58,199 bases of DNA from assembly GCA_964622275.1 (NCBI GenBank), contig CAZUMX010000002.1, positions 1 through 58,199 on the forward strand. Direction: 5' to 3'. The notes beneath the pieces were generated by a model, which searched no databases, was not told the DNA's origin, and saw nothing but the letters and a program-made list of their open reading frames with translations. The stretch comes from CAYPEZ01 sp964622275. GTDB lineage: Bacteria > Patescibacteriota > Minisyncoccia > Phycocordibacterales > UBA6899. The translations under genes were made by a program, and so were the position numbers. This document shows positions 28,308-35,927 of the stretch, in pieces. The stretch's first letter is position 1, and each line of letters begins with the position of its first letter.

Positions 28308-28682
28308 ATGGACCTCCACGAAAAACAATTTTCATTAGTGAAACGTGCAGAGAGTTTTACACATGCATGGCGAGGGCTTGGGATTTTTCTTCGCTCCACA
28401 CACAACGCATGGATCCATATTGTGGTCTTTATTGTCGCTGTGGTGCTCGGGATGTATTTTTCTATATCTCGCACAGAGTGGATGATGCTTATCATTGCCG
28501 CAGGACTTGTGTTTATCTCTGAAGCGTTCAACACTGCTATCGAAATAGATATCGACCTTACGTCACCAGGACATCATCCGTTTGCAAAGGACACCAAAGA
28601 CGTTGCTGCTGGAGCTGTCCTGTTGTCAGCCATCACCGCAGCACTCATTGGTGCGTTCATTTTTCTCCCTTACTTTATATAG
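28308..28682 (+). CDS. dgkA: Diacylglycerol/undecaprenol kinase
   Basis: 124 residues with three transmembrane helices, the usual size. The signature EAFNTAIEIDIDL (active-site Glu and Asn), a following KDTKDVAAGAVLLSA, and the Trp/Arg-containing N-terminal amphipathic helix (FTHAWRGLGIFLRS) are diagnostic for the DAGK_prokar family. In Gram-positive-like cells the enzyme mainly phosphorylates undecaprenol to recycle the wall lipid carrier; which lipid is used here is not readable. A bidirectional terminator follows at 28785. Confidence 0.94.
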   Translation: MDLHEKQFSLVKRAESFTHAWRGLGIFLRSTHNAWIHIVVFIVAVVLGMYFSISRTEWMMLIIAAGLVFISEAFNTAIEIDIDLTSPGHHPFAKDTKDVAAGAVLLSAITAALIGAFIFLPYFI

Positions 28683-28784
28683 TCGTTGAAACAGAAAAAA
28701 CTTTTCATAGATTGCTGTCAGCTTCCTGAATAGACAAATGAAATAGCATTGAACATCAAACCAATTCTTCATAAAGTACTCAAA

Positions 28785-28806
28785 AACCGCCCTTAGGCGG
28801 TTTTTT
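28785..28806. terminator. Bidirectional intrinsic terminator between dgkA and rpsA
   Basis: CCGCC-CTTA-GGCGG with A-run before and T-run after, so it serves both converging genes. Confidence 0.85.
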
Positions 28807-28812
28807 GTTGTG

Positions 28813-28934
28813 CGGGATAGAGATTCTCGATGAAGTTCTAGGCGTCGAGGGTGCGATGTCTGCGGAGATGTACAAGTGTACTTCGAGTAGACTCGTGCGC
28901 CTGAAGACAACGACGAAATTCACGAGAATCTCCT
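28813..28934 (-). other. Long-range inverted repeat in the rpsA 3' UTR
   Basis: AGATTCTCG with nearby TGAA (about 28813-28826) pairs with TTCA and CGAGAATCT (about 28919-28932), enclosing about 95 nt before the terminator. It could fold as a 3' UTR stem or a small processed RNA. No coding sequence or tRNA is seen. Confidence 0.35.
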
Positions 28935-28944
28935 TCACGCTTCT

Positions 28945-30060
28945 TTATTTTCCTTCGGAAAATGAAAGCGTCATCTTCTGATCCTTGGGCTCAAAGAGTG
29001 AAATTTGGAATGGATATGTCTTTCCCAATTCAAGTTTTTGACGAAGCTTCTCTTCGGTTCCAAACTCTGAGACATGGACGAGTCCAGCTACGCCTTCCTC
29101 GATAGAAGCAAGGGCACCGTACTTGTTGAACTTGATGACAACACCACGAACAGTGTCGCCCTTCTTGTACTTCTTCTCAGCTTCTCGCCATGGATTCTCC
29201 TTGGTTGCTTTAATTGAGAGAGAGATTTTGTTATCTTTGATCTCAATAACTTTTGCGCGTGAACGCTGGCCGACCTTCAAGAACTTACGAGGATCGTCAA
29301 CGAGACCCCAATCAATCTCTGAAATGTGTACAAGGCCTTCGAGTCCATCCTCAACTTTGATGAATGCTCCGAAGTCCACGATGCCGGTGACTTCACCTTC
29401 GACAACATCACCAACCTGGTAGCGAGAAAGAATCTGACCTTTTTCTTTCTGGGTGTGATCCTTTTCAGAGAATATGAGTTTGCCTTCCTTTGGTGCGGCC
29501 GTGATGATAGATACCTTAAGGCGCTGACCAAGGAGCTTGCGAAGTTCTTCCAAGATGCGGTCTTTGTCTCCGTCTTCAACGCGAGGGTAGTGCTCACTTG
29601 AGAGTTGTGACGCAGGAAGGAATCCTTGCACACCTTGCCACTCCATAATGAGTCCGCCTTTGTTTGCGTCTTTGACGAGGACTTCAACGAGAGCCTTTGA
29701 TTTGAGGAGAGATTCAGCTTCAGCCCAAATCTGGGACTGACGGGCTTCTTTGAGGGAAAGTTCCATGTATCCGTTCGCATTCTCACTCTCTACCACTTTC
29801 GCGGTGATGCGATCGCCAACGTTCATGCGCTTGATGAGATCCTTTGCGCTTTGGTATTCACGTCCATAAATAATGCCGACGCCAAAGGGTGGCATATCAA
29901 CATAGACAGCTCCTGCCGCAACAGCAAGAACAGGACCCTCCACAAGATCTCCTGGCTCTGGGCGAGCGAGAGGCATGTTGGCAAGGAGGGCAGTCATTGG
30001 GCGATGGTCCTCGACGACCACCTCCGCCTCACTCGTATGTTTCGTTTCTTTTGTTGTCAT
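28945..30060 (-). CDS. rpsA: 30S ribosomal protein S1 (multi-S1-domain)
   Basis: 371 residues with four S1 RNA-binding domains: about 33-105 (GDLVEGPVLAVAAGAVYVDM), 120-205 (VLVKDANKGGLIMEWQGVQGFLPASQL), 220-290 (GDVVEGEVTGIVDFGAFIKVEDGLEGLVHISEI) and 305-370 (GDTVRGVVIKFNKYGALASIEEGVAGLVHVSEF). Four domains rather than the six of E. coli is common outside Proteobacteria. The protein helps mRNAs engage the ribosome, relevant where Shine-Dalgarno sequences are scarce. A hairpin with a U-run ends about 15 nt upstream of the ATG, and the further upstream region is rich in stems. Confidence 0.9.
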   Translation of the reverse strand: MTTKETKHTSEAEVVVEDHRPMTALLANMPLARPEPGDLVEGPVLAVAAGAVYVDMPPFGVGIIYGREYQSAKDLIKRMNVGDRITAKVVESENANGYMELSLKEARQSQIWAEAESLLKSKALVEVLVKDANKGGLIMEWQGVQGFLPASQLSSEHYPRVEDGDKDRILEELRKLLGQRLKVSIITAAPKEGKLIFSEKDHTQKEKGQILSRYQVGDVVEGEVTGIVDFGAFIKVEDGLEGLVHISEIDWGLVDDPRKFLKVGQRSRAKVIEIKDNKISLSIKATKENPWREAEKKYKKGDTVRGVVIKFNKYGALASIEEGVAGLVHVSEFGTEEKLRQKLELGKTYPFQISLFEPKDQKMTLSFSEGK

Positions 30061-30074
30061 ATATATTGTGTAAT

Positions 30075-30095
30075 AAAAAATCGCCGTTCGGCGAT
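30075..30095 (-). promoter_or_regulatory. Terminator-like hairpin upstream of rpsA
   Basis: On the minus strand ATCGCC-GAAC-GGCGAT followed by TTTTT, ending about 14 nt before the ATG. It may be an attenuator of rpsA or the terminator of a small RNA from 30096-30300. Confidence 0.6.
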
Positions 30096-30300
30096 CCCGT
30101 GCACATTGTGTGGACGGGTTCGTGGCTTGGGGATGAAAAACACAAAGGGTTCTTCAGGGTTATTCCAAGCTGCACGTGCCTTGTAACAAACATCTCCCTC
30201 AATAAGAGATGGAGGGATCCTATCACAAAGAAGGGTGGAGATCAAGGAGATCTCCTCATTGAGTTCGGTGTTACAACGGTCCACCCTGTTAGATAAATTG
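30096..30300 (-). ncRNA. Candidate structured leader or small RNA upstream of rpsA
   Basis: No credible ORF. Several stems are visible: 30233-30239 with 30280-30286 (7 bp, GGGTGGA/TCCACCC), 30191-30196 with 30206-30211 (CATCTC/GAGATG), and 30096-30118 (CCCGT...ACGGG with an inner ACA/TGT). The terminator-like hairpin follows. It resembles no RNA family I recognise; tmRNA, RNase P, SRP and 5S hallmarks are absent. The function is unknown and transcription is unproven. Confidence 0.35.
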
Positions 30301-30381
30301 AGGATTAAATTTACCAATATGTTAACCGATCTTTCAGCGAGCAGTCCCTTGATGCACTTGGCGTAAATTATCTAACGGGGT
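30283..30381. repeat. Inverted pair of GTTAGATAA motifs
   Basis: ACCCTGTTAGATAAATT at 30283-30299 and its inverted counterpart AATTATCTAACGGGGT at 30366-30381 face each other between rpsA and the gene at 30395. They could be operator-like sites or promoter parts. Confidence 0.4.
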
Positions 30382-30394
30382 AAACTCCACTATT

Positions 30395-31027
30395 ATGGTA
30401 ATTACATGGTTTGGCGCACAGTATGTGAAGCTCCAGCTCAGTGATACGGTCATTGGTATTAATCCCATTGGAAAAAAGGCGGGCATCCCAACCACAAAAT
30501 TTGGTTCGTCGATCGCACTTGTCTCCGCAGAGCGGACCGACATGAATGATCTGGAACAACTCGAGTATGGTGAAAAAAAACCCTTTGCTATTCGGGGCCC
30601 GGGTGAATACGAAATCCAAGGAGTTCCTGTTGTTGGTATTGATGGGGGATTGTCTCCAGACGAAAAAGTTCGTAACACAATCTACGTACTTGAGTTTGAT
30701 CAGATGCGCGCCTGTATCATCGGCGCTCAAAAGAATCCGAATCTCACGAGTGAGCAAATCGAGCAGATTGGTGAGGTGGATATTTTATTTGTTCCTATTG
30801 GGGGAGGAGACGTCCTTACTCCAGCAGAGGCAGGGAAGCTCTCGGTCACACTCGATGCAAAGCTCATTATTCCGGTGCACTACGATGGCCCGAAGTCGAA
30901 GGAGCTCGCAACATTTCTCAAAGAAACAGGAGCCGAAGATGCAAAAGGGGAAGAGAAGCTGACACTCAAACGAAAAGATATTGAATCATTCGAAGGGGAA
31001 GTAAAAGTCTTAATCCCTGGAGTGTAG
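30395..31027 (+). CDS. Degenerate metallo-beta-lactamase-fold protein
   Basis: 210 residues resembling the UlaG-like Beta-lactamase_3 group: MVITWFGAQYVKLQLSD at the start, AIRGPGEYEIQGVPVVGI in the middle, and DILFVPIGGGDVLTPAEAGKL with IIPVHYDG near the end. The metal-binding HxHxDH motif is missing and only the late His is visible, so it may be non-catalytic or bind metal differently. Cytoplasmic by composition. The gene at 31036 follows after 8 bp and is probably in the same operon. Confidence 0.82.
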   Translation: MVITWFGAQYVKLQLSDTVIGINPIGKKAGIPTTKFGSSIALVSAERTDMNDLEQLEYGEKKPFAIRGPGEYEIQGVPVVGIDGGLSPDEKVRNTIYVLEFDQMRACIIGAQKNPNLTSEQIEQIGEVDILFVPIGGGDVLTPAEAGKLSVTLDAKLIIPVHYDGPKSKELATFLKETGAEDAKGEEKLTLKRKDIESFEGEVKVLIPGV

Positions 31028-31035
31028 GCATCCGC

Positions 31036-31407
31036 ATGGAAAGATTTTTTCGATTCATTGAAGAGCTTCAGGCGAAGCCACCACATGTGCGTCAACGTTA
31101 TGCACTCCTCGCAACGGGGATATCTGGGACACTGATTTTTCTTCTGTGGCTTTCACTGTTTCCCGCAAAACTTGATTCTCTCACAAAGCAAGGCACAAAA
31201 GCCCCGAGTCCTTTTGCAAGCATTTTTTCTGACCTCAAGGTTTTTGGTGATCAATTTTCAGCTGTCGGTGATTCGATTAAGTCCCAACTAAAATACATCA
31301 AAGAAGAAGCATCCTCCTCGCAATATCTCCTCAAGGGAATCGTGGGGTCAACGACGTTACCAAGCTCCATGCCAACCACTACCGACAGTGGCTCTTCTGA
31401 GATGTAA
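31036..31407 (+). CDS. Small single-pass membrane protein, unknown
   Basis: 123 residues. It has a polar N-terminus of about 25 residues, one transmembrane helix (YALLATGISGTLIFLLWLSLF, about 23-43), then a polar outside part with possible coiled coil (FSDLKVFGDQFSAVGDSIKSQLKYIKEEA) and a Ser/Thr/Pro-rich end. No family recognised. It follows the metallo-beta-lactamase-fold gene closely, suggesting a linked role, which is inference. Confidence 0.7.
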   Translation: MERFFRFIEELQAKPPHVRQRYALLATGISGTLIFLLWLSLFPAKLDSLTKQGTKAPSPFASIFSDLKVFGDQFSAVGDSIKSQLKYIKEEASSSQYLLKGIVGSTTLPSSMPTTTDSGSSEM

Positions 31408-31420
31408 AATACACAAAATA

Positions 31421-31456
31421 TTCACTTATATGGCCCAACAGAGCCATATAAGTGAA
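31421..31456. terminator. Hairpin after the 31036 gene
   Basis: Perfect 14-bp stem (31421-31434 and 31443-31456) with core ATATGGC/GCCATAT and 8-nt loop; no U-run. A related stem is found at 40042. Confidence 0.5.
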
Positions 31457-31457
31457 A

Positions 31458-31486
31458 TTGACAAATATACTATTTTAGTGTAATAT
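31458..31486 (+). promoter_or_regulatory. Consensus sigma70-type promoter for the 31524 gene
   Basis: TTGACA (31458-31463), 17-bp spacer, TAATAT (31481-31486). An AGGGGA Shine-Dalgarno (31511-31516) follows, 7 nt before the ATG. Confidence 0.85.
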
Positions 31487-31523
31487 CCTTTTTAGGCTCT
31501 TTTCAACCACAGGGGATATATAC

Positions 31524-32594
31524 ATGTCGAAGAAGTTGGAGTTGGTGCGCACGAACGTGTGGTCTGACCCGAGCGGTGTAAAGTACCGCTACTCACTCGG
31601 CCCAACGGTAGACGTGAATACGTTTATCGCCGCCAAGGCACTCGACGAGAGTGGCAAGCCCAAGTACTGGGCACGCGAGCAAATCAGCTCGATCTGGGTC
31701 CAGAGAGACGAAGGCCAAGGGAAGTGGAAGATCTGGCAGCGTCCGCTCAAGGACGGCTGTCTCCACAGCCTCTTCATCCACACCGACCTCGGTGCGGTCC
31801 TCGTGACCCACAAGGGGAACGAGATCGAAGATCTCTGGGTCATCCACGAGATGGTTCAGATGACCAAGACCTCGATCCCTGACCGAGCCGTGTTGAAGAT
31901 CTGGCTGGAGCGGGAATACCGCTTCAATCGGTCCTTCAGCCGTGAGGAGTCCCTCGCATGGGACATCCTCATTCGTAAGGGGGCGAAGGAGGAAGCAGCC
32001 GCAGCAGCAGAAGTCGCAGCGAAGGAAGAGGCCGATCGTGCAGCTCGGCTCGAAGCCGAGAACACCGAACGGCACAGACTCCAGGAAGAGAGTCGTGCTC
32101 GAGTAGCCGCACACCAGGCGAAGATCCAGTCGATCCTCTCGCGAGAGAAGGTCATCGGGATCACGTCGGATGGCTACCGACTCGTCGCACTCCCTGTCGA
32201 AGGGAGTGAGTACGAGTCACTGCCGGATGGGACACGATGTGTGTCCGTCCAAGGTGATGACCTCGAGTTCTTCGAGGTGTCCAAGTCCCGAGGTGGACGT
32301 GTTGGCCGCAAGAACCTGCGGCAGGCGAAGAAGCTTGCACAGGTGAGTGCATCACCCATGGGCACGGTCGCTCTGGAGGTGAGGGCGAGTTCGCTCGTCG
32401 GCACGATGAGGGTCGTCCGAGGAGAGGTGGAGCAGGAAGCACCAATCTTCACGAAGGTCGAGGAGCTGAAGGGATTCCTTAAGGAACACCCTGACCAGAT
32501 TGCTGTCCATATGGATGGTGATTCGAACAAGGGACAACTCTTCAGCTTCAATCGAGGCGTGCTGGTTTCTCTCGGACATCATTCCATAGAGTAA
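31524..32594 (+). CDS. Unknown cytoplasmic protein with central coiled coil
   Basis: 356 residues, no family recognised. The N-terminal ~150 residues look globular (VKYRYSLGPTVDVNTF, ISSIWVQRDEGQGKWKIWQRPL, repeated Trp). A very Ala/Glu-rich coiled coil spans about 155-205 (EEAAAAAEVAAKEEADRAA). A C-terminal domain of about 150 residues contains GYRLVALPVEGSEYESLPDGT and GRVGRKNLRQAKKLA. There is no signal peptide or membrane segment. It is a stand-alone unit with a consensus promoter, a Shine-Dalgarno and a strong terminator. Codons are strongly G/C-ending (GAG, AAG, CTC, GTC), unlike its neighbours, which suggests either very high expression or a different origin. Confidence 0.82.
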   Translation: MSKKLELVRTNVWSDPSGVKYRYSLGPTVDVNTFIAAKALDESGKPKYWAREQISSIWVQRDEGQGKWKIWQRPLKDGCLHSLFIHTDLGAVLVTHKGNEIEDLWVIHEMVQMTKTSIPDRAVLKIWLEREYRFNRSFSREESLAWDILIRKGAKEEAAAAAEVAAKEEADRAARLEAENTERHRLQEESRARVAAHQAKIQSILSREKVIGITSDGYRLVALPVEGSEYESLPDGTRCVSVQGDDLEFFEVSKSRGGRVGRKNLRQAKKLAQVSASPMGTVALEVRASSLVGTMRVVRGEVEQEAPIFTKVEELKGFLKEHPDQIAVHMDGDSNKGQLFSFNRGVLVSLGHHSIE

Positions 32595-32614
32595 CCACCC
32601 CCTCTGACCAACTC

Positions 32615-32650
32615 AAGGGTCGGGAATCATCAAGATTCTCGGCCCTTTTT
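32615..32650 (+). terminator. Intrinsic terminator of the 31524 gene
   Basis: 14-bp stem with wobble pairs (32615-32628 and 32634-32647), 5-nt loop, then a T-run. Confidence 0.85.
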
Positions 32651-32666
32651 CTTTGTGGAATACGGG

Positions 32667-32695
32667 TTGTTTTGAGGGTACATATTTGTTAGAAT
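32667..32695 (+). promoter_or_regulatory. Promoter of gyrA
   Basis: TTGTTT (32667-32672), 17-bp spacer, TAGAAT (32690-32695) with an upstream TGT extension. The predicted start of transcription (about 32702) lies after the first possible ATG at 32696. Confidence 0.65.
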
Positions 32696-32707
32696 ATGAC
32701 TATACAT

Positions 32708-35176
32708 ATGGCCAAGAAAGTAGCGGAAGAAAAGGCTCCTGATGAGAGTCGTGTGGGTGGAGTGATGCCAATGAACATTGCTGAAGAGATGCGTATCTCG
32801 TATCTCGACTATGCGATGAGTGTGATTGTCTCTCGTGCGCTTCCTGATGTACGTGATGGTCTCAAGCCGGTGCATCGCCGCATTCTCTACTCCATGCATG
32901 AGAATGGTCTCACTGCATCATCACGATTTAAAAAATCAGCAACCGTCGTTGGTGATGTGCTCGGAAAATATCATCCACACGGTGATGCGTCAGTGTATGA
33001 CGCAATGGTGAAGCTCGCACAAGATTTCTCGATGAGGTACCCCTTGATCTCTGGTCAAGGAAACTTCGGATCCATCGACGGCGACTCTGCTGCAGCGATG
33101 CGTTATACGGAAGCAAAGATGTCGCGTCTGGCCGGAGAGCTTCTTCGTGATCTCGAGAAGGACACCGTTGATTTTCGCCCCAACTATGATGGCTCACGCA
33201 AAGAGCCAGACGTGCTCCCATCGCTCGTCCCAAATCTTCTTCTTAATGGAACGCTAGGTATCGCTGTTGGTATGGCAACGTCCATCCCTCCTCACAATCT
33301 GGGAGAAGTGATGGACGCCACTGCGCATCTCATCGACGATCCTGATGCCACCACCGAAGATCTCCTTCAGTATGTGCAGGGACCTGATTTTCCCACCGGA
33401 GCAGTCATCTACAATAAGAAAGAGATTGAACATGCCTATGCGACGGGGCGTGGAGGTGTGACATGTCGTGGTCAAGCAGAGATCAGCGAAGAAAAGGCCG
33501 GCCACGGAGTTATCGTGATCACCTCGCTTCCTTACCGTGTAAATAAGGCAGACCTCATCGCAAAGATCGCAGACCTTGTGCGTGAGAAAAAACTCGAGGG
33601 ACTCAAGGGTATTCGCGACGAGAGTGCGAAGGGGGATATTCGCATCGTGATTGATCTTAAGACTGGAGTTCCTGGGCAGAAGGTCCTCAACTATTTGTAT
33701 AAGCACACAGAGCTCGAGTCGGTTTTCCACTTCAACATGGTGGCCCTGGTGGATCAGGTCCCGCAGACGCTCTCGCTCAAGTCGATTCTCGAAGAGTTTA
33801 TCAAGCATCGTAAGGTGGTGACCCGTCGCCGCACAGAGTTTGATCTTGGAAAGGCTAAAGACCGCGAGCATATCCTTCTTGGACTCAAAAAAGCCCTCGA
33901 CCATATCGATGAGATCATTAAAGTCATTAAAGCTTCGAAGGACACGCCGACCGCACATGCGAATTTGATGGCGAAGTTCAAGTTCTCGGATCGACAGGCC
34001 ACTGCCATCCTCGAGATGAAACTTCAAAAGCTCGCTGGACTCGAGCGCAAGAAGATCGAAGATGAGCTTCACGCCATTCAAGAACTCATTAAGGAGCTCG
34101 AATCGATACTGAAGAGTGAAAAGAAGCTCGTCGAAGTCGTAAAAACAGAACTTAAAGAAGTTCGTGAGAAATATGGCGACGAGCGAAAGACGCGTGTGCA
34201 GAAGGGTGGAGTCAAAGAGATCTCTGACGAGGATATGATCCCCGAGAAGGAGACGGTAATCGTGCTCACCAAGGGTGGATACATCAAGCGCACAGACCCA
34301 TCTGAATATCGTGTTCAAAAGCGTGGTGGTGTGGGTGTTGTCGACCTTGATACCAAAGACGAAGACTATGTACGAATCTTTGTGTCGACCAATACCCACA
34401 ACGACCTTCTCTTCTTTACCGACAAAGGTAAGGCATATCAGATCAAGACCTACGAACTTCCAGAGGGGAAGCGCGCGACGAAGGGTAAGTCCATCATGAA
34501 TTATCTTTCACTCTCTGGCGATGAGACCGTGACCTCTATTCTTTCCATGCCAAAAGAAATGAAGAAAGCAGAAAAACTCTCGCTCTTTTTTGTCACCCAG
34601 AAAGGTGTGGCAAAGAAAACCGCAGCGGATAGTTTCAAAGACGTGCGTCGCTCTGGACTCATTGCAATCAAACTTCAAGGAGGAGACGAGCTTCTTGCCG
34701 CACGATTTGTCGAGGATGGTGACGAAATCATGCTGGTATCAGAAAAGGGTCAATCCATTCGCTTTAAGCACACAGATATACGCGAGATGGGCCGCGGTGC
34801 GGGCGGTGTGCGCGGAATGAATTTGAAAGGCGACAAACTTGTTGCAGCTGATGTGGTGAAGAAATCCTATGAAAAGCCAGAGATCCTCGTCGTGTCCGAG
34901 CAGGGACTCGGAAAGATGACGGTGCTCAAAGAATATAAAGTCCAGAAGCGTGGTGGGAGCGGGATTAAGACCTTCAAAGTGACTCCAAAGACTGGAAAGC
35001 TTGTAGGCGCAATGGTGGTGACTGACAAAGAGGCGGAGCTTGTTGCTATTTCCAAGCAGTCGCAGGTCATCCGCCTCTCACTTGCGGAAGTTCCGTCACT
35101 CGGACGGCAGACTCAGGGGGTGCGTATTATGCGACCGAGAGCTGGAGATTCGGTGGCTTCGTTAGTTATTCTTTAG
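32708..35176 (+). CDS. gyrA: DNA gyrase subunit A
   Basis: About 822 residues, full length. The breakage-reunion domain starts MNIAEEMRISYLDYAMSVIVSRALPDVRDGLKPVHRRILY; the catalytic Tyr is in AAMRYTEAK (about residue 133 from this start). The quinolone-determining region reads HPHGDASVYDAM, with Ala where E. coli has Ser83. The C-terminal beta-pinwheel carries several RGGxG-type blades (VQKRGGVGVVDL, RGAGGVRGMN, VQKRGGSGIKT). GyrA cuts and reseals DNA to introduce negative supercoils. The ATG at 32696 overlaps the promoter and precedes the expected transcription start, so MAKKVAEE at 32708 is preferred. gyrB is not in the window. Confidence 0.97.
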   Translation: MAKKVAEEKAPDESRVGGVMPMNIAEEMRISYLDYAMSVIVSRALPDVRDGLKPVHRRILYSMHENGLTASSRFKKSATVVGDVLGKYHPHGDASVYDAMVKLAQDFSMRYPLISGQGNFGSIDGDSAAAMRYTEAKMSRLAGELLRDLEKDTVDFRPNYDGSRKEPDVLPSLVPNLLLNGTLGIAVGMATSIPPHNLGEVMDATAHLIDDPDATTEDLLQYVQGPDFPTGAVIYNKKEIEHAYATGRGGVTCRGQAEISEEKAGHGVIVITSLPYRVNKADLIAKIADLVREKKLEGLKGIRDESAKGDIRIVIDLKTGVPGQKVLNYLYKHTELESVFHFNMVALVDQVPQTLSLKSILEEFIKHRKVVTRRRTEFDLGKAKDREHILLGLKKALDHIDEIIKVIKASKDTPTAHANLMAKFKFSDRQATAILEMKLQKLAGLERKKIEDELHAIQELIKELESILKSEKKLVEVVKTELKEVREKYGDERKTRVQKGGVKEISDEDMIPEKETVIVLTKGGYIKRTDPSEYRVQKRGGVGVVDLDTKDEDYVRIFVSTNTHNDLLFFTDKGKAYQIKTYELPEGKRATKGKSIMNYLSLSGDETVTSILSMPKEMKKAEKLSLFFVTQKGVAKKTAADSFKDVRRSGLIAIKLQGGDELLAARFVEDGDEIMLVSEKGQSIRFKHTDIREMGRGAGGVRGMNLKGDKLVAADVVKKSYEKPEILVVSEQGLGKMTVLKEYKVQKRGGSGIKTFKVTPKTGKLVGAMVVTDKEAELVAISKQSQVIRLSLAEVPSLGRQTQGVRIMRPRAGDSVASLVIL

Positions 35177-35518
35177 TTATCGCAGCGGGTAATTTTCGCA
35201 CACTACTCGGTGCGGGGCTGCGCAACCCCATCACCGTACATGAGTACGGCTCCGGGGTATGCTCGCCTCCGACACCTTCGTATTGCATCGAAAATTCCAC
35301 CACTGCGACTTCGTGGTGGTAATACCTCGGACATCTCGAACTGTATCCAATTTTGAAAGCCCTTTTACTGTGGTGTTGTCACGAAAATTCCACCACTGCG
35401 ATCTCGCTGCCTAAGCCATCGCACTGCATCCGAAATCCCATCCTTGCAACCGACGTGCGGAAATGCTCTGGCACCTCGAACTGTATATGACTGCGCTTCT
35501 GTGGTAATCAAAATAAAT
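35177..35518. repeat. Non-coding block with diverged direct repeats and hairpins
   Basis: No convincing ORF in 342 bp. A 20-nt exact repeat occurs at 35289-35308 and 35382-35401; CTCGAACTGTAT occurs at 35335-35346 and 35475-35486; GCATCGAAAA and GCATCCGAAA variants also recur. Hairpins include CGGTG...CACCG enclosing GGGG/CCCC (about 35210-35236), CCGTAC-ATGA-GTACGG (about 35234-35249) and CCACCAC...GTGGTGG (35297-35319). It looks like decayed repeat copies or a structured RNA. Confidence 0.5.
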
Positions 35519-35550
35519 AACCGCCGGGACCTTTTCGGATTCCGGCGGTT
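35519..35550 (-). terminator. Intrinsic terminator of the 35811 gene
   Basis: 9-bp stem AACCGCCGG/CCGGCGGTT (35519-35527 and 35542-35550), then TTATTTATTTT on the minus strand. Confidence 0.8.
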
Positions 35551-35565
35551 CGGGTTGCCTTCGCT

Positions 35566-35811
35566 CTACTTCAAGAGCTCAGGAGGAATTTTATCGCATG
35601 GGACATGGGCAAAAGCCTGTCTTCTACTACGATCCGTGCCCACCGCAAAGCAAAGATCGTTTCGCGGGTCCTTCGCGTAGACGATCTGATCGATAATTTC
35701 TTGGCTACGAATTCGTCTTTCCTTGTCTGTTGGACTGCGAAAAATCAAAAAAACAGTAATCAGTATGGCGATGACGAAACAGAGCGCCCCCAATAATGAG
35801 TCTCTGTCCAT
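35566..35811 (-). CDS. Small single-pass membrane protein, unknown
   Basis: 81 residues. One transmembrane helix near the N-terminus (LLGALCFVIAILITVFLIF, about 6-24) is followed by a soluble tail with IRSQEIIDQIVYAKDPRNDLCFAVG and ending CDKIPPELLK. The two Cys in the tail could pair or bind metal. No family recognised. It is supported as a real gene by an excellent Shine-Dalgarno (AGGAGG, 6 nt before the ATG) and an intrinsic terminator right after it. The strong Shine-Dalgarno is unusual in this window. Confidence 0.8.
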   Translation of the reverse strand: MDRDSLLGALCFVIAILITVFLIFRSPTDKERRIRSQEIIDQIVYAKDPRNDLCFAVGTDRSRRQAFAHVPCDKIPPELLK

Positions 35812-35912
35812 AAATCTCCTCCTCAGTTGTGAAGGTGCAGTACAGAAATATTATATACTTTTTACTGCATATTGTCAAGACTGGAAAACGTCCCAAAATT
35901 CTCGTGTTTCCT

Positions 35913-35921
35913 TGATACAAT
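35913..35921 (+). promoter_or_regulatory. Extended -10 promoter abutting the 35928 start
   Basis: TGATACAAT, then exactly 6 nt (AGACTC) to the ATG at 35928. Confidence 0.6.
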
Positions 35922-35927
35922 AGACTC

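Noticed and set aside
30233..30286. GGGTGGA...TCCACCC as a tRNA acceptor stem
   Set aside because: The enclosed distance is about 20 nt too short for a tRNA and no T-arm or anticodon arm can be drawn.
30274..30290. T-box-like sequence AGGGTGGACCG on the minus strand upstream of rpsA
   Set aside because: One base short of the T-box consensus, no stem I specifier structure seen, and the downstream gene is not a tRNA-charging or amino-acid gene.
33254..34399. 381-residue open frame on the minus strand inside gyrA
   Set aside because: Lies wholly opposite a highly conserved gene, has no homology-like motifs, and arises from codon bias.
35225..35260. Sequence resembling the end of a group II intron (GAGCCGTAC...GTACGG on the minus strand)
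   Set aside because: The hairpin is too short for domain V, no AY-bulge or intron boundaries are found, and no maturase gene is nearby.
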